Assembly: GCF_017589465.1 (NCBI RefSeq)
Contig: NZ_JAELYA010000001.1
Location: 372,001 to 436,000, forward strand
From: Pseudomonas schmalbachii
GTDB lineage: Bacteria > Pseudomonadota > Gammaproteobacteria > Pseudomonadales > Pseudomonadaceae
Length of the DNA stretch: 64,000 bases
Reading direction: 5' to 3'
Positions 8,042-15,733 of the stretch are shown piece by piece. Position numbers and translations under genes: made by a program. How positions within the stretch are numbered: the first letter of the stretch is position 1; each line of letters opens with the position of its first letter. The notes beneath the pieces were generated by a model. That model worked only from the letters and a program-made list of their open reading frames with translations, was not told the origin of the DNA and did no database searches.

Positions 8042-10354
8042 TCAGGACCGCGGAACCGGCAGGCTGACGGCGACTCGCGGCTCGCTGCGGCCGGCGATGC
8101 GCATGGACATGAAGGCCGCGGCGAAGGCGATCAGCACGCCGGCGCACCACGCCAGCGACCCCAGCGGATGCGCCGCCCAGTTCGCCAACTGGTAGAACAG
8201 CACCGCCACGCCATAGGCGAGCCCGGTGGTCCAGGCCACCACGAAGAGCATCCAGCGAGTGCCGGCCTCCTGGTACACGGCGGCCATGGCGGCCGTGCAG
8301 GGCGAATAGAGCAGCACGAACAGCAGATAGGCGAAGGCCGCCGAGGTGCTGACGAAGCGGGTGACCATGGCGCCGAAGATGCTGCTCGACACGTCATGGG
8401 CGGCGGCGACCGTCGCCTGGTCGGAGAGATCGGCCTCCAGGCCCAGCGGGTCGGTCCAGCGGCCGAACGCCTCGGCCAGATTGGCCGGGATGGTGGCGAA
8501 GGCGTCGGCGATGCCGCCCCACAGGTCGAACGGCCCCTCCTCGGCTTCTTCCGCCTGTCCGGCCAGCGCGCCGTAGGTGGTGTTGAGCGTACCGACCACC
8601 GCTTCCTTGGCGAGGATGCCGGTGATGATGCCCACCGCCGCCGGCCAGTTATCCGCGGTCACGCCCATGGGCGAGAAGGCCGGCGCTATGCCGCGCCCCA
8701 CCTCAGCCAGCACGGAATGATCCGGCGGCACGCTGGCGAAGCTGCCGTCGGTGCCGGTGGAGTTGAGCATGTTCAGCACCAGCACCGTCGGCACGATGAT
8801 CCGCCCGGCCTTGACCACGAAGCCCTTCAGCCGCGACCAGGTGTGCAGCAGCACGCCCTTGATCGTGGGGATGTGGTACGGCGGCAGCTCCATGATGAAC
8901 GGCGTGGCCTCGCCCTCCAGCAGGCTGTGCTTGAGCAGCAGGCCGGTCAGCACGGCGGCGCCGATGCCGATGATGTAGAGGCCGAAGACGATGTTCTGCC
9001 CGTGTTCCGGGAAGAACGCCGCGGCGAACAGCACATACACCGGCAGCCGCGCGCCGCAGGACATGAACGGCGCCATGGCGATGGTCAGCAGGCGGTCGCG
9101 GCGGTGCTCCAGGGTGCGGGTCGCCATGATCGCCGGGACGGTGCAGCCGAAGCCGACGATCATTGGCACGAAGGACTTGCCGGGCAGCCCCACCCAGCGC
9201 ATGAAGCGGTCCATGACGAAGGCCGCGCGGGCCATGTAGCCCGAGTCTTCGAGGAAGGAAAGGAACAGGAAGAGGAAGCCGATCACCGGGATGAAGGTCG
9301 CCACCGTCTGCACGCCGGCGCCGATCCCCTGGGTCAGCAGCGCCACCAGCCAGTCGGGCGTGCCGATTGCGCCGAGCAGTTGGCCGAGGCCGTCGACGAA
9401 GAGCAGAGCGCCGAGCTGGTCGAAGAAGTCGATGAAGGAGCTGCCGATGTTGATGGTGAACATGAACATCAGGTACATCATCGCGAAGAAGATCGGGATG
9501 CCCAGCGCGCGGTTGAGCACCACGCGGTCGATGCGGTCGGTCAGGTCGCGGCTGGTGCGGCCGAGCATCGTCAGGGCGTCGCGGGTGATGGAGTTGGCCA
9601 GCCCGTAGCGGGCGTCCGCCACCATGATGTCGATGTCGTCGCCCAGTTCCTGCGCCAGCTGCGCCGCCTCCTGCACGGCCTGCGGCCCGGCGGCGGCGCG
9701 GGCCAGGTCGTCGCCCTCCAGCAGGCGCACCGCCAGCCAGCGCGGCGCGGTGCCGCCAACCGCCGCGGTCAGTTGCGGCAGCAGTTGCTCGATGGCCTGC
9801 TCCAGCCCGGAGTCGTAGGTCACCGCCGCCCCCGGCCGACGGGCCTGGCGCAGGGTGTCGCGCACCACCGCCTTCAGCTCGTCGATGCCGCTGCCCTCCG
9901 ACGCCACCACCGGCACCACCGGGCAACCCAGGCGCTCGGCGAGCTTGTCGGCATCCACCCGCATGGCCTTTTCCTCGGCCACGTCGATCATGTTCAGCAC
10001 CACCAGCAGCGGCACCTGCATCTCCGCCAGTTGCAGGGTCAGGTAGAGATTGCGTTCGAGGTTGGAGGCATCGACGATGTTGACGATCAGGTCGGCCTCG
10101 TTGGCATGCACGTAGTCGCGGGCGATCTTCTCGTCCAGCGAGACTTCCTGGTCGACCACGTCCAGGGAATAGGTGCCCGGCAGGTCGACCACCTCGTAGC
10201 GCTCGCCCTCGAAGCGGTACTCGCCGCTCTTGCGCTCCACCGTCACCCCCGGCCAGTTGCCGACCCGCTGGCGCGAACCGGTCAGGGCGTTGAACACCGT
10301 GGTCTTGCCACAGTTGGGATTGCCCACCAGGGCGATGCTGCGGTGCTCGCTCAT
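8042..10354 (-). CDS. feoB: Ferrous iron transporter FeoB
   Basis: 770-residue inner-membrane Fe(II) transporter. The N-terminal G domain shows G1 GNPNCGKTT (residues 11-19), G3 DLPGTYSL and G4 NMID. The membrane part has the two Gate repeats (for example GLPGKSFVPMIVGFGCTVPAIMATR and the second around GIITGILAKEAVVGTLNTTYG) and ends in further membrane segments. Its ATG overlaps the feoA stop (ATGA), so translation is coupled. In Pseudomonas feo genes are activated by Anr at low oxygen; an Anr box stands before the first gene of this operon. Confidence 0.96.
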   Translation of the reverse strand: MSEHRSIALVGNPNCGKTTVFNALTGSRQRVGNWPGVTVERKSGEYRFEGERYEVVDLPGTYSLDVVDQEVSLDEKIARDYVHANEADLIVNIVDASNLERNLYLTLQLAEMQVPLLVVLNMIDVAEEKAMRVDADKLAERLGCPVVPVVASEGSGIDELKAVVRDTLRQARRPGAAVTYDSGLEQAIEQLLPQLTAAVGGTAPRWLAVRLLEGDDLARAAAGPQAVQEAAQLAQELGDDIDIMVADARYGLANSITRDALTMLGRTSRDLTDRIDRVVLNRALGIPIFFAMMYLMFMFTINIGSSFIDFFDQLGALLFVDGLGQLLGAIGTPDWLVALLTQGIGAGVQTVATFIPVIGFLFLFLSFLEDSGYMARAAFVMDRFMRWVGLPGKSFVPMIVGFGCTVPAIMATRTLEHRRDRLLTIAMAPFMSCGARLPVYVLFAAAFFPEHGQNIVFGLYIIGIGAAVLTGLLLKHSLLEGEATPFIMELPPYHIPTIKGVLLHTWSRLKGFVVKAGRIIVPTVLVLNMLNSTGTDGSFASVPPDHSVLAEVGRGIAPAFSPMGVTADNWPAAVGIITGILAKEAVVGTLNTTYGALAGQAEEAEEGPFDLWGGIADAFATIPANLAEAFGRWTDPLGLEADLSDQATVAAAHDVSSSIFGAMVTRFVSTSAAFAYLLFVLLYSPCTAAMAAVYQEAGTRWMLFVVAWTTGLAYGVAVLFYQLANWAAHPLGSLAWCAGVLIAFAAAFMSMRIAGRSEPRVAVSLPVPRS

Positions 10355-10584
10355 GACAGCTTCTCCACCACCAGCGCGTCGGCCTCGGCCTTGCGCAACG
10401 ACAGGGAGAAGCCACGCACGCGGATCTCCACCGGATCGCCCATCGGCGCGACCCGCGTCACCGCCAGTTCGGCCCCCGGTGTCAGGCCCATGGACAGCAG
10501 CTTGCGTCGATAGGCGCTACCGCCCTGGTTGAAGCCGGTCACCCTGGCCCGGTCGCCCACCGCCAGCTCTTTCAGCATCGCCAT
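10351..10584 (-). CDS. feoA: FeoA, SH3-like ferrous iron transport protein
   Basis: 77-residue cytoplasmic SH3-like protein that supports FeoB. Family features are LKELAVGDRARVTGF at the start, RRKLLSMGLTPGAELAVTRVAPMGDPVEIRVRGFSLSLRKAEADALVVE at the core and end. It has a strong ribosome site (GGGAGG) and couples to feoB by ATGA overlap. Confidence 0.94.
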   Translation of the reverse strand: MAMLKELAVGDRARVTGFNQGGSAYRRKLLSMGLTPGAELAVTRVAPMGDPVEIRVRGFSLSLRKAEADALVVEKLS

Positions 10585-10605
10585 GGCATTCCTCCCGGTG
10601 CACCG

Positions 10606-10851
10606 TCAGACGGGGCACACCATGATCTTGTGGGCCATCCCCGCGCCGAGGGCGAAACGGGTCTCGCCGCGCGACACCACCAGGCCGCCGCCCTGGCTCT
10701 GCCGTACGATGATTTCGCAACCGACGTTGAGGCCCATTTCAGTGAGCCGCCTGACCGTGCCCGGTCCACCGAGCAGCGCGACGATGCGCACCCTGGCGTT
10801 CTCTCCGGCCATGGACAGCGGCAGGGACTGCGGCGAAGAAGTCGAGCTCAT
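10606..10851 (-). CDS. Second FeoA-domain protein
   Basis: 81 residues with the FeoA fold pattern (VRIVALLGGPGTVRRLTEMGLNVGCEIIVRQSQGGGLVVSRGETRFALGAGMAHKIMV). It differs clearly from the FeoA next to FeoB, so the operon encodes two FeoA types. Its ATG overlaps the stop of the P-type ATPase gene, which suggests the two are expressed together. It may serve the ATPase rather than FeoB; that is an inference from coupling. Confidence 0.85.
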   Translation of the reverse strand: MSSTSSPQSLPLSMAGENARVRIVALLGGPGTVRRLTEMGLNVGCEIIVRQSQGGGLVVSRGETRFALGAGMAHKIMVCPV

Positions 10852-12971
10852 GGCGAACCCTCCCCTGTCTTGCTCCCGCCCGGCATCCCGGAGCCGGCCA
10901 GCGCGCGCAGGAGGATGGCGATGGTGCTGCCGTTGTGCAGCATCGACGCCGACACCGGGGTCAGCAGACCGAACGAGGCGGCCACGAGGATGCTGGTGTT
11001 GAGGCCGACGATGAGCCTGAAGTTGCTGTTGATCAGGTCGCGCGCAGCTATGGCGATGGCCTTGACGTCGGCCACCCCGGCGATGCCTTCCTCCAGCAGC
11101 GTGATGTCCGAGGCCAGGCGGGCGATGTCCGAGCCCTGGCACATGGAAATGCCGACATGCGCGCCGGACAGCGCCGGCGCGTCGTTGATGCCGTCGCCGA
11201 CGAAGGCGATGTGCGCGCCCTCGTCGGCCAGTTCCTTGATCGCCTCGGCCTTCTCGTCGGGCAGCAGGCCGGCGCGGAAGCCGTCCAGATTCAGCTCGTC
11301 GGCCAGCGCCTGGGCGCGCTCGGGGTGGTCGCCGGTGAGCATGATGATGCGCTTGACGCCCTGCTCGCGCAGGCGGGCGATGGTCGCGGCACTGTCCGGA
11401 TGGACACTGTCGAGCATGCCCAGCACGCCGAGCAGTTCGCCACCGTAGCCGATGTAGAGCAGCGTCTTGCCTTCCCGGCGCAGGCGCTCGATGTCGTCGG
11501 CGTAGGCGGCGGTGGAGATGCCCTCGTCTTCCTCGACGAAATGCCGCGAGCCGACCACGATGCGCTTGCCGTCGATCACGCTGGCCACACCGTGGGCGAC
11601 GATGAACTGCACCTCCTCATGATTGAAGTGCTTGCGGTGCGCCAGGCGGCTGGCCGCGTCGACCACCGCCATGGCCATCGGGTGGTAGTAGTGCTCCTCC
11701 ACCGAGGCGGCGATGTTGATCACGTCCTCGGCGGTGTAGCCGGCGCTGCACACCAGCGAATCGGTGACGCGCAGGGCGCCGGTGGTCAGCGTGCCGGTCT
11801 TGTCGAAAACGAAGGTGTCCGCTTCGGCCAGTCGTTCCAGCGCATTGGCGCCCTTGACCAGCACGCCGCGGCGGCCGGCCTGGTACATCGAGGCCTTGAA
11901 CGCCACCGGAGTGGCCAGCTTGAGCGCGCAGGAATAGTCTGCCTGCAGCACCGCCGAAACCCGCTGCAGGTTCTGCGACAGCAGCCAGGTGCCGCCGGCC
12001 AGGCCGAGCACCATGGGCACCAGGCGGTCGGCCAGGCGCGAGGCCTCCAGCTGGGTGGCGCTCTTCACCGCCAGGGACTGCTCGACATAGTTGGCGATGC
12101 GCGCGGCGGCGGCATGCCGGCCGACCTTTTCCGCGTAGATGCGCAGCCGCCCTTCCTCGATCAGCGTTCCCGACAGCACATTGTCGCCACGTCGGCGCGC
12201 CACCGGCACGCTCTCCCCGGTCATGGTCGCCTGGTTGACCAGCGCCTCGCCGCCCAGCACGGTGCCATCGATGGGAATCACCGTGCCGGTGGCGGCGATC
12301 ACCGTGTCGCCCACCATCACCTCGCGGGCGTCGACCAGTTGCTCGACGCCGTCGCGCTCGACCCAGACCTCGCTGCTCGCCGGGCGCAGCAGGCTCTTCA
12401 GCAGGTTGTCCGAATGGCGCTCGATGGAGTGTTCCAGGTAGTCGCCCACGGCCAGCAGGAAGGTGGTGGTGTTGGCGGTGAGGAAGTCCCGCCGGCTGAT
12501 GGAAATGGCCACCGCCAGTGCCTCCAGCACATGGGAGGTGACGCCGCGCTCCATCAGCTCGGCCAGCGCCTTGCCGAACAGCGGCATCGACACCGCCACC
12601 GACAGCGGCCCCTGCAGCTCCGGCTGCAGGCGGCGGTCGGCGAACAGCGCCGCGCCGGTGGTCAGCACGCCGGAGGGCGATACCGCGCCATGGCCGCGGG
12701 CATGCTCCTGCGACAGCGGGAAATCCGGATATTCCATGGTGAGGATGGCCTGGCGCAGGGCTTCGGCATCGACCAGCAGATCCTCGAACTCGACGATCAG
12801 GGCGTGGATGCCCGGGTTGACGCGCACCTTGCGCACTCCGCGCAGGGCCTCGATGGCCCATTCGATACGGCGCGGCTCGCCGCTCCGGCCCGGCTGGCAG
12901 CGATAGCGATAGCGCGCCCTCCCGGCGGTGTCATGCACCAGTTCGAGAGCGGCGAACCAGGCTCCGGACAT
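10848..12971 (-). CDS. P1B-type metal ATPase with SCA motif (FezB-like)
   Basis: 707-residue P-type ATPase. Standard parts are TGES (about 251), the phosphorylation motif DKTGT (about 390), GDHPERA and GDGINDAP. The membrane metal site is YSCALKLATP (SCA at 347-349) instead of CPC, CPH, SPC or TPC. The SCA type corresponds to the P1B-6 group, in which the ferrosome protein FezB falls. The N-terminus (1-90) is an HMA-like fold without CxxC, carrying an arginine-rich HDTAGRARYRYR. Only about six to seven membrane segments are apparent. Start: ATG at 12971, overlapping the upstream stop; a GTG precedes it. Likely role: moving Fe(II) into a compartment or out of the cytoplasm; substrate inferred from context. 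Confidence 0.85.
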   Translation of the reverse strand: MSGAWFAALELVHDTAGRARYRYRCQPGRSGEPRRIEWAIEALRGVRKVRVNPGIHALIVEFEDLLVDAEALRQAILTMEYPDFPLSQEHARGHGAVSPSGVLTTGAALFADRRLQPELQGPLSVAVSMPLFGKALAELMERGVTSHVLEALAVAISISRRDFLTANTTTFLLAVGDYLEHSIERHSDNLLKSLLRPASSEVWVERDGVEQLVDAREVMVGDTVIAATGTVIPIDGTVLGGEALVNQATMTGESVPVARRRGDNVLSGTLIEEGRLRIYAEKVGRHAAAARIANYVEQSLAVKSATQLEASRLADRLVPMVLGLAGGTWLLSQNLQRVSAVLQADYSCALKLATPVAFKASMYQAGRRGVLVKGANALERLAEADTFVFDKTGTLTTGALRVTDSLVCSAGYTAEDVINIAASVEEHYYHPMAMAVVDAASRLAHRKHFNHEEVQFIVAHGVASVIDGKRIVVGSRHFVEEDEGISTAAYADDIERLRREGKTLLYIGYGGELLGVLGMLDSVHPDSAATIARLREQGVKRIIMLTGDHPERAQALADELNLDGFRAGLLPDEKAEAIKELADEGAHIAFVGDGINDAPALSGAHVGISMCQGSDIARLASDITLLEEGIAGVADVKAIAIAARDLINSNFRLIVGLNTSILVAASFGLLTPVSASMLHNGSTIAILLRALAGSGMPGGSKTGEGSP

Positions 12972-13408
12972 CACTCGTCCCCGCGCTGCTGCGCGCCGAA
13001 CTCAGCCTTGACGTCAGCCATCTGCTCCTTGAATTCCTCCAGCCCGCCGGCCAGGTTGGCGTAGAGCTTGACCGCGGACTTCAGCAGCTTGCCGCGCAGC
13101 TCCTCATCGGTCAGCACCCAGGTCGCCGCGGTGCCCACCAGCAGGCCGAGCAGGAACTGCTCGGTGTTGCGCGAACGCAGAAAGGTCGGCAACCCCTGGA
13201 GAATGCCGGCGTCCATGCCGCCAGCCATGCCGAACATCGCGGCCGGGTCCTGCCAGCCGGCTCCCGGCGCACCGCCCATCATCTGCGGCGGCGCCTGCCA
13301 GGCGCCCTGGTTCTGCGGCACGTAGCCATAGCCGCCATATCCGGTGCCATAGCCGTTGCCCTGGTCGTAGCCGCCGGCCTGCCGATGTTTCTTGCCCTTC
13401 TTAGCCAT
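12971..13408 (-). CDS. Gly/Tyr/Gln-rich protein with membrane segment
   Basis: 145 residues. The first 60 are low complexity (G, Y, Q, P, M), then FLLGLLVGTAATWVLTDEELRGKLLKSAVKLYANL, a single membrane helix followed by an amphipathic helix, and an acidic coiled-coil-like end (EEFKEQMADVKAEFG). This resembles YtxH-like small membrane proteins. Function unknown; overlapping start and stop codons with both neighbours tie it to the ATPase. A low-complexity head with a membrane anchor would suit a coat or scaffold protein of an iron granule. Confidence 0.72.
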   Translation of the reverse strand: MAKKGKKHRQAGGYDQGNGYGTGYGGYGYVPQNQGAWQAPPQMMGGAPGAGWQDPAAMFGMAGGMDAGILQGLPTFLRSRNTEQFLLGLLVGTAATWVLTDEELRGKLLKSAVKLYANLAGGLEEFKEQMADVKAEFGAQQRGDE

Positions 13409-13712
13409 GCTCGATCTCCTGACTGGACCGCGCGTCGTCGCGCAGCAAACGCTCTACAAGCATCACGCCCAGCGCCCCGGCCATGCCGGTGAGCAGAGCC
13501 CGTGAATATTCCTGGCGCTGCAGCGCCCGCGCCGCGAGCGTCCCGGCGCATATCGCCGTGCCGCCCTGCAAGGCGTGCCGCGCCACCCGCCGCAGGTCCG
13601 GCTTGCCCGGCACATCCTGGAACGCGGATAGACAGGCGCTGGCGACGAAGCCCCGGACGAAGTTGCCGTCATCCCATGCGGGCGGCCGGGGAACTGGCGG
13701 ATAGGCTTTCAT
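13401..13712 (-). CDS. Small membrane protein of the iron operon
   Basis: 103 residues with two probable membrane helices (GGTAICAGTLAARAL; LLTGMAGALGVMLVERLL) and a basic N-terminal half. Its end overlaps the next gene by 8 bases and its start overlaps the previous stop. I do not recognise the family. Confidence 0.68.
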   Translation of the reverse strand: MKAYPPVPRPPAWDDGNFVRGFVASACLSAFQDVPGKPDLRRVARHALQGGTAICAGTLAARALQRQEYSRALLTGMAGALGVMLVERLLRDDARSSQEIEHG

Positions 13713-13996
13713 TCCTGCCGATCCTCATTGGCCGCGGGCCTGGCCGCCGGCTTGCGCGTGCGGGCGGCGGGTGCCTTCTTCGCCTTCGGCGCTGCTGCGG
13801 CGGGTTTGGCAGCAGCGGCAGGCTTGGCGGCCGCAGGCTTCTTCGCGGCGGGCCGACGCACCGGCGCCTTCGCCGGCACCTCTGGCACGCTCGGTTCAAC
13901 GACGGGTTCCTCCTTGCGCGACTTGCCACGGCGAATCAGGCGCAGCGCGACCACCCCGGTAACCAGGCCGGCCGCAAAGGGAATCAGTGGCAGCAT
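13709..13996 (-). CDS. Membrane-anchored Lys/Ala/Pro-rich protein
   Basis: 95 residues: an N-terminal membrane helix (LPLIPFAAGLVTGVVALRLIRRG), a short acidic linker, and a highly basic tail of AAKKPAAAKPAAA-type repeats like those of histone H1, AlgP or PhaF. Such tails bind polyanions. In an iron-phosphate or polyphosphate compartment this tail could hold the mineral or tether it to DNA; this is speculation from composition. Good ribosome site (GAGGAGA). Confidence 0.72.
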   Translation of the reverse strand: MLPLIPFAAGLVTGVVALRLIRRGKSRKEEPVVEPSVPEVPAKAPVRRPAAKKPAAAKPAAAAKPAAAAPKAKKAPAARTRKPAARPAANEDRQE

Positions 13997-13998
13997 GT

Positions 13999-14697
13999 TC
14001 AGTTCTCCTCTTCAGGCTTTGCGATCTTGCGTTTCTTCCACAGGTACACGCTGCCGCCACCGACGGCCACGCCCGCCAGCAGGGCCGGATTGACCCGGCG
14101 CAGCAGCGGACCGGCCAGGCCGAGCACCCCGCCCTGGCCGCTGAGGTGGGCGATCAGGTACTCCGTGAAGTCGGAAAGCGGGCCGTGGCTGGCGTAGGCC
14201 TCCTGGGGCAGCACGCCCTTGCCGGCGTGGTAGCGCTCCTGGTCGAAGGCATCGCTCGCCGCCTGGCGGAACTCCGGCAGATGGTTGGCGAACGAGGCAG
14301 CCTGCAGATCGAGGAACACCCGCCGCACCTCGGGCACGCCGACATGGGCCAGCAGGTAATCGTAGAGACGGACGTTGGCGCTCTCGCCGACCACCGCACG
14401 CATGCAGTTGGCCAGCCAGGTGGGCTCGATGGCGGTTTCCGCCGGGAACGGATCGAGCGGCCGCGGGATGCCCAGCCGCGAGGCCAGTCCGGAAAGCGCC
14501 TGGATATGCCGCTCTTCGCTCTGCAGGATGGCGGGGAACGGCGGCCGCGGACCGAATGCCTCGATCACCCGGGCGTAGAAGCTGCGGGCGGCGTATTCGT
14601 CGTAGAGGGCGATGCGTACCGCCTGGTGCAGGATCGGAAACGGCGCGGCGGGCTGCAGCTGGCGGCTGCGCAGGATGGACTCGTCATAGTTGCGCAT
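13999..14697 (-). CDS. Ferritin-like protein with C-terminal membrane anchor
   Basis: 232 residues. A ferritin-like four-helix region covers about residues 20-175: helix with RIALYDEYAARSFYARVIEAFG, then LQSEERHIQALSGLASRLG, then the helices beginning ANCMRAVVGESANVRLYDYLLA and ending NHLPEFRQAASD. E and ExxH-type residues suit a di-iron site (DUF2202/rubrerythrin-like). The C-terminus has a membrane segment (NPALLAGVAVGGGSVYLW) and a basic end. It could oxidise or store iron at a membrane. The 14-base overlap with the preceding gene implies coupled translation. Confidence 0.72.
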   Translation of the reverse strand: MRNYDESILRSRQLQPAAPFPILHQAVRIALYDEYAARSFYARVIEAFGPRPPFPAILQSEERHIQALSGLASRLGIPRPLDPFPAETAIEPTWLANCMRAVVGESANVRLYDYLLAHVGVPEVRRVFLDLQAASFANHLPEFRQAASDAFDQERYHAGKGVLPQEAYASHGPLSDFTEYLIAHLSGQGGVLGLAGPLLRRVNPALLAGVAVGGGSVYLWKKRKIAKPEEEN

Positions 14698-15037
14698 CGA
14701 CGATCTCCCGATAGGTATCGCGCAGGATGTCTTCCAGGATGCCGGCGGCGGGCGAGCGGCTACCGGCGAGGAAGTCGCTCCAGGCCTGGTCGGGAATGAT
14801 CGAGGGGTCGTACTCCACTGCACAGGAACGTGCCAGCGGGTTGAGCCGCAGGGACCGCACGCCAGGGGTGCGCGCGGCGATGTCGTGGGCCCTGCGCAAC
14901 GCACTGCGATCCGGCAACCGGGCCGGCACTGGCACCGGCAGGTCGGCATCGATCAGCTTCAGGCGTATGCGCCCGCGGATGTGATGGACGACGCGCACCC
15001 TGGACACGAGCAGCAGCAGTGTTTCGAATCCGACCAT
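14684..15037 (-). CDS. HMA-like protein with GRxR motif, first gene of iron operon
   Basis: 117 residues; HMA_2-like fold (strand with VVHHIRGRIRLKLIDADL, helix DRSALRRAHDIAARTPGV, strand SLRLNPLARSCAVEYDP, then ILEDILRDTYREIV). No CxxC. The GRIRLK motif matches GRIRVR in the gene at 6789 and GRARYR in the ATPase. It is led by a ribosome site (GAGAGGTGG). It opens an eleven-gene run reaching 7239 with overlaps or short gaps throughout. Confidence 0.75.
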   Translation of the reverse strand: MVGFETLLLLVSRVRVVHHIRGRIRLKLIDADLPVPVPARLPDRSALRRAHDIAARTPGVRSLRLNPLARSCAVEYDPSIIPDQAWSDFLAGSRSPAAGILEDILRDTYREIVDAQL

Positions 15038-15444
15038 CCCGCCACCTCTCGCTCAAGGCGTGCCAGAAGATTCCCGCAGACAGCCGGAAAAAAGACCTCG
15101 AACAACTTGGAAGCGGCTGATTGACAATTTTCCGTCATTCCAGATCGAGCTTTCCCGGGAAGTTCAAGCTAGTCCAGACGGAAATGAGTCGCAATTGATG
15201 TTGATCAAGGAACAGCGCTGACGAGGCGAACTTTCGGACGTAAGGACGGGGAAATGGAGTCGAAAGCGGGGGTAAACACCGTGGCGGATGGTGATCCCGT
15301 AGGAGCAACTGTCTTGCTGCCGAAGGTGCTTTTTGTAGGGTGGACAACGCGAAGCTTGTCCACCGCTCCGTCACGCCGCGCCTGATGGTGGAAAGGCGGG
15401 GCGGCCATCCGCTTCGCCGTTTTCCACCCTACGTAGCGTCACCC
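15038..15444. other. Promoter region of the iron operon and repeat remnants
   Basis: No gene is seen. 15038-15230 is the leader and promoter region of the minus-strand operon and contains the Anr box. From about 15296 onwards there are GTAGGAGCAACTGTC- and GTAGGGTGGACAACGCGAAG-type repeat arms, the latter pairing with TTTCCACCCTACG at 15420-15432. Confidence 0.6.
15195..15208 (-). promoter_or_regulatory. Perfect Anr/FNR box
   Basis: TTGATGTTGATCAA matches the consensus TTGAT-N4-ATCAA at all ten defined bases. It is about 160 bases upstream of the first iron-operon gene. An Anr-activated start would lie near 15160 on the minus strand; I see no strong -10 there. The nearest plus-strand gene is far away, so the minus-strand operon is the likely target. 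Confidence 0.82.
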
Positions 15445-15510
15445 GTAGGAGCGAGCTCTGCTCGCGAACATCAGCCCCGCAAAAGCTTCGCGAGCAGAGC
15501 TCGCTCCTAC
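15445..15510. repeat. GAGCTCTGCTCGCGAA inverted repeat, copy 1
   Basis: GTAGGAGCGAGCTCTGCTCG and its inverted copy surround a short loop. Near-identical copies are at 43594-43660 and 54624-54689. Confidence 0.9.
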
Positions 15511-15565
15511 AAAAAGGCACCCCGGTCGCAAGACAGTTGCGCCTACGGAAGATCCGGTATTGGGG

Positions 15566-15684
15566 CCCCTCACCCCAGCCCTCTCCCAGAGGGAGAGGGG
15601 GCAAATTGGAGTGGGACAACATGCCGTGCCAGCCGGCAACGCCGAGCAGTCCCCTCTCCCTCCGGGAGAGGGTGAGGGTGAGGG
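15566..15684. repeat. ~120-bp CCCTCACCC/GGGTGAGGG element, copy 3
   Basis: Third copy of the element at 2853-2973 and 6214-6332, placed just after the end of the amine dehydrogenase operon on its 3' side. It may serve as the 3' end structure of that transcript. Confidence 0.88.
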
Positions 15685-15733
15685 AGAAGCCGCAGGACGA
15701 GGCAAAACAGTTTCTCCTACGGCTCACCCCGCC

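Noticed and set aside
8030-10513. 827-residue open frame on the plus strand across feoB
   Set aside because: Antisense shadow of a high-GC gene; composition is rich in H, R, G and Q with no motif, while the minus strand encodes a clear FeoB.
10935-13064. 709-residue plus-strand frame across the P-type ATPase
   Set aside because: Antisense shadow; the minus-strand ATPase has all catalytic motifs.
15038-15444. Short frames in the gap upstream of the iron operon
   Set aside because: They run through repeat arms, lack ribosome sites and show no coding pattern.
15445-15510. CRISPR array from repeated GAGCTCTGCTCG units
   Set aside because: Only an inverted pair per site with a short loop, no regular direct repeats with spacers, and no cas genes.
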